Shown: positions 6,833 to 15,799, counted from the stretch's first letter. The stretch: DNA of 42,069 bases from Paenibacillus tianmuensis (GCF_900100345.1 NZ_FMTT01000039.1:15419-57487); one strand, 5' to 3'. Notes: a model not told the origin generated them from the sequence alone. Made by a program: numbers and translations.

Positions 6833-8752
6833 TCAAAAGATCGGCAGCACATGGAAAAACACATTCGGCGAAGCAATGCGAAAATAATAGCTGCTCCAGC
6901 CCGCGCCTTTGTTGTTAAAACGATTGCGCTGACCGAACACCAACCGCTCCTGTTCCAATTCCTCGAGTTTATCGACTCTGCCCTCCGCATAATCCAGCAG
7001 TCGCGCACTTGCGCTCTCCAGCCTTGTCAGAACGCCGCCATAGCGGATATCGAGCACTTCCCATCCAAAAGGCTTATACATTGCGTGCCACTGGTTCCGA
7101 TGGGCGATCCGCAGCGCGTTGACGCGTTGGGAAAGCTCGGGAAGCACATGCAGGGCCGCATCTTTAAGCTTTTCCAGTTGACCGTTGTCGTAAGCCTGCT
7201 TCAGGTCGATGCCTAACTGGCTTTTTAACGCCAGCACCCTGCACAATTGTTCTGGCACCTCGAACAAATAATCAAGCTCCACCTCAGGATTGCGTCGTTC
7301 ATGAATCACTTGTTCCAGGCGTGCATAATGCTCCGACAGCTCCAATCCCTCGATCTGCTTGTCGAACAATCCTAATAGCACATCCTGCCACAGCAAAAAC
7401 TTGGACGGATTGCTCTGCTCCGTATTGTCCGGCACGCTCCCCGGCGTTTCATCCAAATATTTCAAACTGAGGAATGCCTCCGCATCCATGCCCGTACAAA
7501 ACTTCACTCTTTGATGCAATTGTTCCGTGCTCACTTCCTCCGAGTAAGCATGCTCCGCATACAGCTGAATGCCCAGCAGCGCATTGAAGTGGTTGTTTTC
7601 CATGCCATCATCGCCCCACATGGCCACATACACCTGCTTCACACCTTCTTTTTTGCAGGCTTTCAAAGCTGCGTCGGACGTTTTCAAAGAAAGCCCGTAG
7701 TTCGTCCCGAAGCAGTTCCATGTCCAGATGCCGCCAAGGAAAATCGGATTTTGACCCCGGCCCAACTGACGATGAATATCAATCAAATACGAGTAGTCCT
7801 TTTCTTCCGTATGGAAAAAGTCCCAGTACACTAACCGTACGTCGTTCGGAATCAAACTCACCATTTCCTCGGAAAGCTCCACGTTTTTCACGAATACGTA
7901 ATGATCGCCCTCGGCCTTGGAAGCCATCTTCAAGAACATATCTCCGTACATGCATGGCTCCAAGCCGAGCTTTTGCGCGATTTGGCGCACCTTGGACAAG
8001 TGCTGGATCATCACGTCAAACCGGTCCTTGTAACCGAAACGGTCCAGGTATTTCCCCCTGCCCAACTCCTCCGCTTCGTCCATGCCGATATTCACCTTTT
8101 TGCTGCGGAACGGAGCGGTGGCAGCTGCAAGCATTTTCTCAATCAGCTCGTACGTCGGCTCGTAATCGGACAGCAGCACGCCTCTCGTGTCCCGGTAATG
8201 CGCCGCCTGCTCCCATTTCAAAAACTCCTCCAGATGCGCGTAAGTCTGGATGCTGGGATAAGCTTCGATGCCAAAGATGTCGGCGTAGTCGTCAATCGCT
8301 TTCAATTCGGCGAACGAATATCTTCCGCGCATGTAGCCGAAATAAGGCTCGCCCTCCAGCTCGTACACGTCTTCCATGTAAAGAATCATCGAGTTGAGCC
8401 CCATCAGTGCGAGTTTGCGAATCCATTCTTTAAAGCTGTCTACCGTCAATACCGCATTGCGGGACAAGTCGAACTGCGGCCCGATCGCATCGAACTGGGG
8501 ATGCTCCTCGATATGGAACGATTCTTTCTCGCCGTAATGCTGAATAAACAACCCTAATGCGCGAAAAAATTCATGCTTTTTTCCATAGCGGATCGTTCCT
8601 TGTCCTTGTTCCAGACGAACCTCCAACACATTCGGCGTCCGCTCCACACGTACCGGGATTCCGTCATCCGACAGCGTAAACCGCAGATCCTCCGCCATCA
8701 GCCCGATCCCGGCAGACAGCTCCTCCGTTTGCCCTTCAAACTTTAATCTCAT
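6833..8752 (-). CDS. GH20 beta-N-acetylhexosaminidase, cytoplasmic type
   Basis: The 639-residue protein has an N-terminal beta domain (to ~95) and a TIM barrel beginning GPQFDLSRNAVLTVDSFKEW. The GH20 catalytic pair is in VNIGMDEAEELG (Asp225-Glu226), where Asp orients the substrate acetamido group and Glu is the acid/base. IWTWNCFG and YVAMWGDDG supply further active-site aromatics and acidic residues. There is no signal peptide, so it should act on internalised GlcNAc/GalNAc oligosaccharides. It resembles the Hex1-type GH20 enzymes described from Paenibacillus. GGAGGG lies 7 nt before ATG. It is divergent from the RpiR regulator-nagA operon, forming an amino-sugar utilisation module. Confidence 0.88.
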   Translation of the reverse strand: MRLKFEGQTEELSAGIGLMAEDLRFTLSDDGIPVRVERTPNVLEVRLEQGQGTIRYGKKHEFFRALGLFIQHYGEKESFHIEEHPQFDAIGPQFDLSRNAVLTVDSFKEWIRKLALMGLNSMILYMEDVYELEGEPYFGYMRGRYSFAELKAIDDYADIFGIEAYPSIQTYAHLEEFLKWEQAAHYRDTRGVLLSDYEPTYELIEKMLAAATAPFRSKKVNIGMDEAEELGRGKYLDRFGYKDRFDVMIQHLSKVRQIAQKLGLEPCMYGDMFLKMASKAEGDHYVFVKNVELSEEMVSLIPNDVRLVYWDFFHTEEKDYSYLIDIHRQLGRGQNPIFLGGIWTWNCFGTNYGLSLKTSDAALKACKKEGVKQVYVAMWGDDGMENNHFNALLGIQLYAEHAYSEEVSTEQLHQRVKFCTGMDAEAFLSLKYLDETPGSVPDNTEQSNPSKFLLWQDVLLGLFDKQIEGLELSEHYARLEQVIHERRNPEVELDYLFEVPEQLCRVLALKSQLGIDLKQAYDNGQLEKLKDAALHVLPELSQRVNALRIAHRNQWHAMYKPFGWEVLDIRYGGVLTRLESASARLLDYAEGRVDKLEELEQERLVFGQRNRFNNKGAGWSSYYFRIASPNVFFHVLPIF

Positions 8753-8769
8753 CGCTTATCCCTCCAAAC

Positions 8770-8853
8770 TTGTATGGATACAAAAACAAAAAAACATTGA
8801 TATGTAACATTATTACGTATATTATTATATTGCGAGGAATTATATTACGTCAA
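8770..8853. promoter_or_regulatory. Divergent promoters and operators, hexosaminidase / rpiR
   Basis: Plus strand: TTGATA (8797-8802), 17 bp, TATTAT (8820-8825) reads into the RpiR gene. Minus strand: TTGACG (8848-8853), 18 bp, TATAAT (8824-8829) reads into the hexosaminidase. The two -10 boxes overlap. An imperfect dyad ATATGTAA-catta-TTACGTAT (8800-8820) fills the plus-strand spacer. A second dyad, TTGTAT-gg-ATACAA (8770-8783), sits just upstream of the hexosaminidase ribosome binding site. These are good candidates for RpiR (and possibly a GntR or catabolite regulator) binding. Confidence 0.7.
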
Positions 8854-8880
8854 TAAATAAATCACAAGCAGGTGAAGGTC

Positions 8881-9732
8881 ATGAACAATGCCGGTTTATT
8901 GCTGCAAAGCATGCTCGATACGCTGCATCCGGCTGAAAAACGGGTAGCCGAGTATATCCTGAAACACCAACAGCAAATTAGTCAAATTTCCGTGCAAAAG
9001 CTCGCCGAGGACACAGAAACCAGCGTAGCGACGGTCGCCCGGCTTGCCCAGCGCACCGGCTTCAGCGGATACCGCGAATTAAAGTTCGCACTGCTTTCCG
9101 CTGCGACCGCCATTCCGAAGAATGACGATCATTTTGACGACATTCGTCCTGGCATGGAACCCGCTCAAGTCATCCGGCAGCTTACTTATTGGGCGAAGCA
9201 ATGCATCGAGGATACGGCGCTGGTCTTGTCCGCCGAACAGGTCGACCGGGCCGTTAGCGCGCTGCTGAACGCTTCAAAAACCGCTTTTTTCGGTGTAGGC
9301 AGCTCTTCTTTCGTCGCGATGGACGCCTCTTTCAAGTGGATTCGCCTGAACCGGTGGAGCTTTGTTTACAGCGATCCTCAAGTCATGCTGCTTTCCGGCG
9401 TCATGCTTCAGCCCGGCGATGTGCTGGTTGCCATCTCCTATTCCGGCAAAACAAAGGAAACGCTCGAAGTGGCGGCGATGGCCAAGGAGCACGGGGCCAC
9501 GGTGATCAGCATCACGCAGGTTGGCAACAATCCGCTTCATCAGTTGGCGGATATCGGGCTTTGGGTCACGGCGACCGAAGCGGGGATGAAACGGGGCGAC
9601 ATCGGTTCGCGCTTGGCGCAAACCCATGTGATCGATGTTTTATACATGTCCATGATCAGCCGTAACTTTACCGACGCCGTCATGCAGTTGGAAGAAACCT
9701 ACACCATGGTGCGCCAAAAAAGGAAGGACTAA
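8881..9732 (+). CDS. MurR/RpiR-family regulator (HTH + SIS)
   Basis: The 283-residue protein has an N-terminal RpiR helix-turn-helix (LHPAEKRVAEYILKHQQQIS...VQKLAEDTETSVATVARLAQ...FSGYRELKFAL, ~15-80). A C-terminal SIS sugar-phosphate isomerase-fold domain follows (AFFGVGSSSFVAMDASFKW and DVLVAISYSGKTKETLEVA, ~125-260). SIS domains in this family sense phosphosugars. With nagA immediately downstream (26 bp) and a divergent hexosaminidase, GlcNAc-6-P or MurNAc-6-P is the likely effector. ATG 8881 is preferred over the GTG at 8872 because AGGTGAAGG directly precedes it. It probably regulates the divergent promoter pair including its own. Confidence 0.88.
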   Translation: MNNAGLLLQSMLDTLHPAEKRVAEYILKHQQQISQISVQKLAEDTETSVATVARLAQRTGFSGYRELKFALLSAATAIPKNDDHFDDIRPGMEPAQVIRQLTYWAKQCIEDTALVLSAEQVDRAVSALLNASKTAFFGVGSSSFVAMDASFKWIRLNRWSFVYSDPQVMLLSGVMLQPGDVLVAISYSGKTKETLEVAAMAKEHGATVISITQVGNNPLHQLADIGLWVTATEAGMKRGDIGSRLAQTHVIDVLYMSMISRNFTDAVMQLEETYTMVRQKRKD

Positions 9733-9758
9733 ACCAAGAGCAAATGGAGGCGTTGCAC

Positions 9759-10985
9759 ATGACGGAGCGCAAACGGAGCACCGGTCGGCTGGTGCTCAAA
9801 GGGACGATCCTCGACGGGAGCGGCAGGGAGCCTTTTAGCGGTTATGCCGTCATCGAGCAGGGTAGGATCGCAGGTGTATTCCCCGAAGAAGCAGCGCCTG
9901 CGGAAGTGATGTCTCAGCCTGATTTTACAGACGCCCCGGTGCTTGATTTCGGCAAGGCATATCTGATTCCCGGCTTGATCGACATTCATCTTCACGGAGG
10001 CGCTGGCGCGGATGTCATGGACGGCAGCGCCGACAGCCTGATGCGGATGCTCCGCTACTATCTCGCCCATGGCACAACCTCGATCCTCGCCACCACCTTG
10101 ACGGCCCCGAAGCCGGACATTGATCGCGCGCTTGCCGCCGCTTTTTCCGTACAGCAAACGGAGCGCATCGGCCAGGTGATTCAAGGCGTCCATCTCGAAG
10201 GGCCGTTCCTCAGTCCCAAATGGCCGGGCGCCCAGCATCCGCAATGGATCTGCAACCCGCAGACCGCATGGCTTCACGAATGGACTTCCCGCTTCCCCGG
10301 ATTCATTCGTATGCTGACGCTCGCCCCTGAACTGGAAGGAGCCCAAGAGGCTGTCGCTTATGCCTTGGAGCAAAATATTATCGCCGCTTGCGGACATTCC
10401 GACGCTACCTACGATCAGGTGCGGACCGCAATCGGCTGGGGAATTTCCCATGCCGTCCACTGCTGCAATGCCATGCGTCCGTTCCATCATCGCGAACCGG
10501 GGGTTGTAGGAGCCGTGCTTCTGCACGACGAGCTTAGCACCGAAATCAATGTAGACGGGTATCATCTGCATCCGGCCGCAGTGGAATTGATTTTAGGACT
10601 AAAGCGGGATCGTGTCTGCTTAATTACGGATTCCATGCGCGCCGCAGGAATGACGGACGGCGTCTACCATTTGGCCGGACTGGAGGTGCACGTCGAACGA
10701 GGGGCTGCCCGCTTTGCCGACGGCACGATCGCCGGAAGCACCATTCCTTTGGCGCAATCGGTACGAAATCTCGTGCAGACGCACGGAAAATCGTTGCCGG
10801 AGGCGGTGAAGCATGCAACCTCGATTCCGGCGGGAATCGTAAAACTGCACAACAAGGGACTTTTAAAAGCCGGGTACGATGCGGACCTTGTCGTGCTGGA
10901 GCCGGAGGGTCTGCAAGTGAAACGTGTCATGCTTGGCGGGGATTGGTTTGATCCCGAAACTAACGACTTTGTCTGGACATCATGA
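9759..10985 (+). CDS. nagA: N-acetylglucosamine-6-phosphate deacetylase
   Basis: NagA removes the acetyl group from GlcNAc-6-P to give glucosamine-6-P. The 408-residue sequence shows the amidohydrolase pattern: LIDIHLHGGAGADVMDG (His77-x-His79), VHLEGPFLSPKWPGAQHP (metal-binding Glu and substrate loop), ACGHSDATYDQV (His), HAVHCCNAMRPFHHREPG (His plus substrate loop) and CLITDSMRAAG (catalytic Asp). TGGAGG is placed 8 nt before ATG 9759; an ATG at 9744 lies upstream of that site. nagB is not in the window. The stop codon overlaps an ATG of the MOSC reading frame in an ATGA arrangement. Confidence 0.95.
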   Translation: MTERKRSTGRLVLKGTILDGSGREPFSGYAVIEQGRIAGVFPEEAAPAEVMSQPDFTDAPVLDFGKAYLIPGLIDIHLHGGAGADVMDGSADSLMRMLRYYLAHGTTSILATTLTAPKPDIDRALAAAFSVQQTERIGQVIQGVHLEGPFLSPKWPGAQHPQWICNPQTAWLHEWTSRFPGFIRMLTLAPELEGAQEAVAYALEQNIIAACGHSDATYDQVRTAIGWGISHAVHCCNAMRPFHHREPGVVGAVLLHDELSTEINVDGYHLHPAAVELILGLKRDRVCLITDSMRAAGMTDGVYHLAGLEVHVERGAARFADGTIAGSTIPLAQSVRNLVQTHGKSLPEAVKHATSIPAGIVKLHNKGLLKAGYDADLVVLEPEGLQVKRVMLGGDWFDPETNDFVWTS

Positions 10986-11026
10986 AGCGTATATCCACAA
11001 ACAGTCATTTCAGGGAGGGGTTCGCT

Positions 11027-11770
11027 TTGAAATCCATTGGTATCATTCAGGCTATTTACCGTTATCCCGTTAAATCCTTTCAAGGGGAACGCCTGACTGC
11101 GGTCAATATCGAGCGATACGGATTATACGGAGACAGAGGGTATGCTTTTATCGATCATACGCGTTCAACCGATGCTTCCCGGTCCAACAAGAAGCTGAAC
11201 GCCAAATTTGTTCCGAAGCTGCTCGCTTATTCCAGCAAATACGTCGCCGACAGACCGGACAACGAATTTCCGCCAATACAGGTAACGGCCCCCGACGGCC
11301 GGGTATTTCAATGGGATGAGGAGCTGTTTGAAGAAATTCGAGCCGTCGTTTCTCCGCGGGAAATTTCTCCCAGGAAGTATTCGCCTGAGCATGACGACTT
11401 GCTGGGGGTTGATGAAGCAAGCATTTTGATCGCCACGGATGTTTCTCTGGCCGAGCTGGAAAAAATCATTGGCGTGGAAACCGACATGCGCAGGTTCAGA
11501 CCCAACTTCGTCATTCGTTACGACGAACCGCAGCCCTTTGAGGAATTTGATTGGATCGGGAAAACCGTCCAAATCGGAGGTACGAAACTGGAGATATACA
11601 AAAAATGCCATCGATGCAGTATGGTGAACGTAGATCCGGACCACAATACCGTCAACCCGACCTTCCTAAAACATATTGCCAAGCATCTGGATGCCTGCTT
11701 TGGGGTATATGCCAGAGTCATTCGGACCGGAACCGTTACTGTTGACGATCCCGTGTATTTGCTCGACTAA
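11027..11770 (+). CDS. MOSC-domain protein
   Basis: The ~247-residue protein begins with an N-terminal MOSC beta-barrel segment (IGIIQAIYRYPVKSFQGERL...YGLYGDRGYAFID). A MOSC domain follows with RRFRPNFVI and KKCHRCSMVNVDP, the conserved Cys region thought to handle molybdenum-cofactor or sulfur ligands. Relatives include YuaD/YiiM-type proteins and the C-terminus of Moco sulfurase. I choose the TTG start at 11027, with CAGGGAGGGG 6 nt upstream. An in-frame ATG at 10982 overlaps the nagA stop but has no ribosome binding site; it would add 15 residues. Its link with amino-sugar metabolism is not obvious; it may simply share the transcript. Confidence 0.85.
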   Translation: MKSIGIIQAIYRYPVKSFQGERLTAVNIERYGLYGDRGYAFIDHTRSTDASRSNKKLNAKFVPKLLAYSSKYVADRPDNEFPPIQVTAPDGRVFQWDEELFEEIRAVVSPREISPRKYSPEHDDLLGVDEASILIATDVSLAELEKIIGVETDMRRFRPNFVIRYDEPQPFEEFDWIGKTVQIGGTKLEIYKKCHRCSMVNVDPDHNTVNPTFLKHIAKHLDACFGVYARVIRTGTVTVDDPVYLLD

Positions 11771-11780
11771 AATTCAAATG

Positions 11781-11815
11781 AAAAAAGAGCGATTCGTTCC
11801 TTCACGAATTCGCTC
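11781..11815 (-). terminator. Terminator between MOSC and rbgA (convergent)
   Basis: GAGCGATTCGT, loop TCCTTC, ACGAATTCGCTC form a strong stem. The T-run (CTTTTTTCATTTG) is on the minus strand, so it chiefly ends the rbgA-side transcript, while sitting just past the MOSC stop. Confidence 0.75.
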
Positions 11816-11919
11816 TTGCAGGATAAATTCTATATCGTTTCCGATGCGCGCCGTGCCTCTCGCAGCGCGCTTTGTGGCGTTTATGGACAGTTAGACGTTG
11901 TGCTGCTTTCGAAGGTTGC

Positions 11920-12816
11920 TCATTCATTGTCAGGTGTTGCTGCATCGTCAGGCGCTTCGAGACTAATGCGTCCCAGCTTGCCTGCCCTCAGCTCGCGCAG
12001 AATGGCTAGCGAGGCCTTCTCCAGATCCACCCGTCCTCCGCTCATCAGCGCGCCACGCTTACGGCCTACGGCTTCCATCAGAGCAACAATCGCATCGGTG
12101 TCTGCCGGGTCTTGCGGAACCTCTTCTACGTCGAAACGTTCTTTGACCGCTTGTGCGTAATGCTGGGTCAAATAACGCATGGCGAACAGAGCAATTTCCT
12201 CCACCTGCAAAATCTCTTCCTTGATCGCCCCGGTCGCTGCCAAGCGAAAACCGACCGACTGATCTTCGAACTTCGGCCACAAAATCCCTGGCGTATCGAG
12301 CAGCTCCATCTCCGTGCCGACCTTAATCCACTGCTGACCTTTGGTTACCCCCGGCTTGTCTCCGGTTGCGGCAATTTTACGTCCGGCCATCCGGTTGATC
12401 AGGGTCGATTTTCCGACATTCGGAATCCCGACGATCAATGCGCGGATCGCTCTCGGATTCATCCCTTTGCGCAGCTGCGCCTGAATTTTTTCCGACAGCA
12501 GCTCCTTGCTGCGCTGCATAATCTCTTTCACCGGATTGCCGCCTACGGAATCGATCGGGATCGCTTTCAACCCTTGTTCCGCGAAAAACTCCATCCACCG
12601 CCGGGTAACCTCCGGGTCCGCCAAATCGTGTTTGTTCAGCAGAACTAAACGCGGTTTATTTTGCAAAATTTCATCGATCATCGGGTTTCGGCTGGATAAC
12701 GGTACCCGCGCATCCAAAAGCTCGATCGCCATATCAATCAGCTTCAGCTTCTCTTGGATTTGCCGCCTTGCCCGTGTCATGTGACCCGGAAACCATTGGA
12801 TCGTCATCTGAGTCAC
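11920..12816 (-). CDS. rbgA: Ribosome biogenesis GTPase A
   Basis: RbgA (YlqF) is a circularly permuted GTPase needed for late 50S assembly, including incorporation of late proteins. The 298-residue sequence has the permuted order: NKHDLAD (G4), then [16 protein letters not shown] (G1/P-loop), KGQQWIKVG (G2 region) and [10 protein letters not shown] (G3). The N-terminal [15 protein letters not shown] segment is typical. The C-terminal domain (~200-285) is alpha-helical. It lies between lepB and the amino-sugar block; in Bacillus rnhB follows directly. Confidence 0.96.
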   Translation of the reverse strand: MTQMTIQWFPGHMTRARRQIQEKLKLIDMAIELLDARVPLSSRNPMIDEILQNKPRLVLLNKHDLADPEVTRRWMEFFAEQGLKAIPIDSVGGNPVKEIMQRSKELLSEKIQAQLRKGMNPRAIRALIVGIPNVGKSTLINRMAGRKIAATGDKPGVTKGQQWIKVGTEMELLDTPGILWPKFEDQSVGFRLAATGAIKEEILQVEEIALFAMRYLTQHYAQAVKERFDVEEVPQDPADTDAIVALMEAVGRKRGALMSGGRVDLEKASLAILRELRAGKLGRISLEAPDDAATPDNE

Positions 12817-12830
12817 CTCAATCTGTTTAC

Positions 12831-13427
12831 CTACTGCCGGTTCGGACTGTTGAAATGAACCAGGCTGATTTTATTGAACGGCCAGAATATCAAGTCGGCA
12901 CGTCCGACAATTTTATCATAATTGACAAAGCCTACAGACGGGTCACGGCTATCTGAGCTGTTCGAACGGTTGTCGCCCATCACGAATACGCTGCCCTCGG
13001 GGACTGTTTGCTCCGGGAAATTTCTTGTGTTATAGGGTCTCCCTTCTGAGGCGGCTTTATCCAGTGCCGGCTTCAGATAGGTTTCGTCCACCAATTGGTT
13101 GTCCACATACACCTTGTCGCCTTCGACTTTGACCTTCTGGCCCGGCAAGGCAATGACGCGCTTTATGTAATCTTTATCTTTGGACGCATGAAACACGACG
13201 ACTTCCCCGTGCTCCGGCTTCCCGAACTTGTAAATAAACTTATTGACGATGAGCCGCTCTCCCGTATAGAAATTCGGCTCCATGGAAGGCCCTTCCACAA
13301 TGAACGGGGCGAAAACGAGCCAGCGTATAAAAAACACGAGGGCCGCCGCAATTAGCAGCGCTTTGATCCATTCCCAAGCTTCGTTTTTGACGGGATTCGT
13401 TTTTTCTACGGTTTGATCCTGCTCCAT
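12831..13427 (-). CDS. lepB: Signal peptidase I
   Basis: Type I signal peptidase cleaves signal peptides from secreted proteins on the outer face of the membrane. The 198-residue protein has one N-terminal membrane anchor ([18 protein letters not shown]). The catalytic Ser48 is in [10 protein letters not shown] and the catalytic Lys89 in [11 protein letters not shown]. The [18 protein letters not shown] box also matches. ATG 13427 has AGGGAAG immediately upstream; the frame extends upstream only through the rplS terminator, so longer starts are not credible. In this lineage lepB sits between rplS and rbgA. Confidence 0.95.
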   Translation of the reverse strand: MEQDQTVEKTNPVKNEAWEWIKALLIAAALVFFIRWLVFAPFIVEGPSMEPNFYTGERLIVNKFIYKFGKPEHGEVVVFHASKDKDYIKRVIALPGQKVKVEGDKVYVDNQLVDETYLKPALDKAASEGRPYNTRNFPEQTVPEGSVFVMGDNRSNSSDSRDPSVGFVNYDKIVGRADLIFWPFNKISLVHFNSPNRQ

Positions 13428-13460
13428 TAGCTTCCCTGCCCTTTCGCCAGAGTGGGTAAA

Positions 13461-13500
13461 AAACGAAAAGGGACTTGGTGTGCAAGCCCCTTTGTTTTCG
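13461..13500 (-). terminator. Terminator after rplS
   Basis: AAGGGACTTG, loop GTGTG, CAAGCCCCTT form a stem flanked by A/T-rich extensions. On the minus strand it is followed by TTTTCGTTTTTT. It begins right after the rplS stop codon. Confidence 0.85.
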
Positions 13501-13842
13501 TTAACGAATCTCTTTAATTCTTGCTGCCTTACCGCGCAGACCGCGAAGATAGTAGAGCTTCGCGCGACGGACTTTACCACGGCGAGCCACTTCAATCTTA
13601 TCGATCTTCGGAGTATGAATCGGGAACGTTCTCTCAACGCCGACACCGTAAGAAATTTTTCTTACTGTGAACGTTTCGCTGATTCCGCCGCCGCGGCGCT
13701 TAATAACAACGCCCTCGAACAGCTGGACACGCTCGCGCGAACCCTCGATAACCTTAACGTACACTTTCAAAGTGTCGCCAGGACGAAAGCTCGGAATGTC
13801 GCTGCGCAGTTGTTCCTTCGTAATCTCTTGGATCAAGTTCAT
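13501..13842 (-). CDS. rplS: Ribosomal protein bL19
   Basis: bL19 lies at the 30S-50S interface. The 113-residue sequence ([19 protein letters not shown], then [68 protein letters not shown]) matches the family along its whole length. GGAAGGAGG is upstream. It has its own promoter and leader region rather than being only a read-through from trmD. Confidence 0.98.
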   Translation of the reverse strand: MNLIQEITKEQLRSDIPSFRPGDTLKVYVKVIEGSRERVQLFEGVVIKRRGGGISETFTVRKISYGVGVERTFPIHTPKIDKIEVARRGKVRRAKLYYLRGLRGKAARIKEIR

Positions 13843-14118
13843 GGATGACTCCCTCCTTCCACACAGGTGTTCATGCCGCTGCTAGTATTAGATGTCGGTT
13901 CTTCGATGTCACGCGCAGAGGACCACCGTATTCAAGCAAATTTCCACAACGTTATATATGTTAGCATAAATTCAAGGGAAACACAACCAGTTCTTTGCCG
14001 AAAGATGAAGGATCGTTCCATTTTTGCAAATCGATCCGTTCATGCCAGTTGCTTGGCGATGTCTTCCAGAGTCACATTATTCCCGTTACAACAAAAATAT
14101 ATTCCAGCCTCCAAATTT
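13843..14118 (-). promoter_or_regulatory. rplS promoter and probable bL19 leader
   Basis: On the minus strand TTGTGT (13981-13986), 17 bp and TAACAT (13958-13963) form a plausible promoter, giving a ~110-nt leader before rplS. In the leader GGTG near 13912 can pair with CACC near 13866, closing a multi-part structure next to the ribosome binding site. An L19 leader RNA with autoregulation is known upstream of rplS in Bacillales; identity here is inferred from position and pairing. The rest of the gap upstream shows nothing I can name. Confidence 0.45.
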
Positions 14119-14168
14119 AAAAAACCGTCTTGGCTCATGCTTCTGCGCATGACGCAAAACGGTTTTTT
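14119..14168 (-). terminator. Terminator after trmD
   Basis: A long stem (AAACCGT, TTG, TCATGC pairing with GCATGA, CAA, ACGGTTT) lies just past the trmD stop codon. On the minus strand a T-run follows (GGTTTTTTAAATTT). It separates trmD from rplS transcription. Confidence 0.85.
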
Positions 14169-14179
14169 CCTGAGACCCT

Positions 14180-14947
14180 TCATTCCGGCTTACCGGGGAC
14201 ATCCCGCTCTGAACGCTCCTGCGCTTCCCATTCGTCAAGCCAGCGGCGTTCTTTAGGCGTAAGCTCGATCCCCTCCAGCAAATCCGGACGTTTTCTCCAT
14301 GTGCGCTCCAGCGACTGCTTTCTGCGCCACTCCTCGATATTCCCATGGTGGCCGGAGATCAGCACGTCGGGAACCTCCCAGCCGCGGAAATTCGCGGGAC
14401 GGGTATAATGAGGGTATTCCAGCAGGCCGGTGCTGAACGAATCCGTCACCGCCGACGTTTCGTTCCCCAGCACGCCGGGAAGCAAACGTACGACGCTGTC
14501 GATCACGACCATTGCCGGCAGCTCTCCCCCGGTCAGCACATAATCGCCGATGGACAGCTCGTCCGTCACCAAATGCTCGCGGATTCGCTCGTCATAGCCC
14601 TCGTAGTGTCCGCAGAGGAAGATCAAATGCCGCTCCGCCGCAAGTTCCTCGGCTTTTTTCTGTGAGAACGGCTCGCCTTGAGGACACATCAGGATCACAC
14701 GGGGCTTTGATTCCAGACCGGAGGTTACATCTTCAACCGCGGCGAACAGAGGTTCCGGCTTCAACACCATTCCGCCGCCGCCTCCGTACGGATAGTCGTC
14801 CACTGTATTGTGCTTGTTGTTGGCATAATCCCGGAAATTGACCGTATTTAGCTCAACTAAACCTTTTTCCCGTGCCTTCCCCAAAATACTCGAAGTAAAG
14901 ACCCCGTCGAACATCGCTGGAAAAAGCGTCAGCACATCGATTTTCAT
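14180..14947 (-). CDS. trmD: tRNA (guanine37-N1)-methyltransferase
   Basis: TrmD methylates G37 next to the anticodon, preventing +1 frameshifting. The 255-residue sequence has the SPOUT trefoil-knot signature: [62 protein letters not shown] and [15 protein letters not shown]. The ATG overlaps the rimM stop by 4 nt (ATGA), so translation is probably coupled. Confidence 0.98.
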   Translation of the reverse strand: MKIDVLTLFPAMFDGVFTSSILGKAREKGLVELNTVNFRDYANNKHNTVDDYPYGGGGGMVLKPEPLFAAVEDVTSGLESKPRVILMCPQGEPFSQKKAEELAAERHLIFLCGHYEGYDERIREHLVTDELSIGDYVLTGGELPAMVVIDSVVRLLPGVLGNETSAVTDSFSTGLLEYPHYTRPANFRGWEVPDVLISGHHGNIEEWRRKQSLERTWRKRPDLLEGIELTPKERRWLDEWEAQERSERDVPGKPE

Positions 14948-15468
14948 AGGTCAAGCAAGCCTTCCATCAGACGGACTGTAACCTTCTTCGCGTTTACGTC
15001 GACGTTCAGCACGACATCGTCGATATAAGGGAGCAGCAGCGGTTTACCTGCCGGACGCGTAACGACCCATACGTCATTCGCCCCAGGCGACAAAACTTCC
15101 GAGATCGTCCCCAGCTCTTCGCCTTCCTCCGTGACGACGGTACAGCCGATAATTTCGTGGTAGTAATACTCGTCTTCGGGAAGCTCAGACAAGTATTGTT
15201 CTTCAACTTTTAACAGCCAGCCTTTATATTTTTCCACTTCGTTGATGTTCGTGAAGCCTTGGAATTTGATGATGAACATGTTTTTTTGCTCACGGGCCGC
15301 TTCTACCGTAACGGGGAGCTGCGTCCCTTGCTCGGGATGAACAAATACGAGCTTGCTGGCTTTGGCAAAGCGCTCGTCCGGAAAATGCGTTTCCGGGACG
15401 ATCTTAAGCTCGCCGCGGATGCCATGCGTATTTACAATTTTTCCAACCGTATACAACTTTTCGCTCAT
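14944..15468 (-). CDS. rimM: Ribosome maturation factor RimM
   Basis: RimM helps mature the 30S head and binds S19. The 174-residue protein has the N-terminal RimM barrel ([29 protein letters not shown]) and a C-terminal PRC-barrel ([22 protein letters not shown]...GANDVWVV...[14 protein letters not shown]). GGATCCTATGAGC context gives a modest ribosome binding site. It overlaps trmD. In Bacillus a ylqD gene lies between khpA and rimM; here the gap is only 78 bp. Confidence 0.97.
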   Translation of the reverse strand: MSEKLYTVGKIVNTHGIRGELKIVPETHFPDERFAKASKLVFVHPEQGTQLPVTVEAAREQKNMFIIKFQGFTNINEVEKYKGWLLKVEEQYLSELPEDEYYYHEIIGCTVVTEEGEELGTISEVLSPGANDVWVVTRPAGKPLLLPYIDDVVLNVDVNAKKVTVRLMEGLLDL

Positions 15469-15511
15469 AGGATCCTCCCGGGTTTGGAATAGGAGCTTAT
15501 AGGAAGAGAAA

Positions 15512-15536
15512 AGAGTTAGGAGCAGCTCCTAACTCT
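15512..15536 (-). terminator. Intercistronic hairpin, khpA-rimM
   Basis: AGAGTTAGGAG, loop of 3 nt, CTCCTAACTCT is a perfect 11-bp stem. On the minus strand TTTCTCTTCC follows, so it may act as a partial terminator that lowers rimM-trmD relative to rpsP-khpA, or as an mRNA-stabilising 3' end. Confidence 0.55.
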
Positions 15537-15546
15537 CATGTTTCCC

Positions 15547-15777
15547 TTATGACACGATTTCAACCGAAACGCGTTTCGATTCTTTCACTGCAGCGGATGT
15601 GACTACGGTGCGGAGCGCCTTGGCAATCCGTCCTTGCTTGCCGATTACCTTGCCGACATCGTTGGGGTGTACCGACAGCTCAAACGTAATGCTGCGGTCG
15701 TCCTCGACCGTATTCACGCGTACTTCTTCAGGATGATCCACCAACGCCTTGGCGATAACGGTAATAAGATCCTTCAT
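15547..15777 (-). CDS. khpA: KH-domain RNA-binding protein KhpA
   Basis: The 76-residue protein (YlqC) is a single KH domain with the GxxG loop in VIGKQGRIAKALRTVV. KhpA forms a dimer or pairs with KhpB/Jag and binds many transcripts, affecting cell division and elongation in Gram-positives. It follows rpsP by 22 bp, as in other Bacillales. Confidence 0.95.
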   Translation of the reverse strand: MKDLITVIAKALVDHPEEVRVNTVEDDRSITFELSVHPNDVGKVIGKQGRIAKALRTVVTSAAVKESKRVSVEIVS

Positions 15778-15799
15778 CGTACCCTCCGAATCTTACAGA

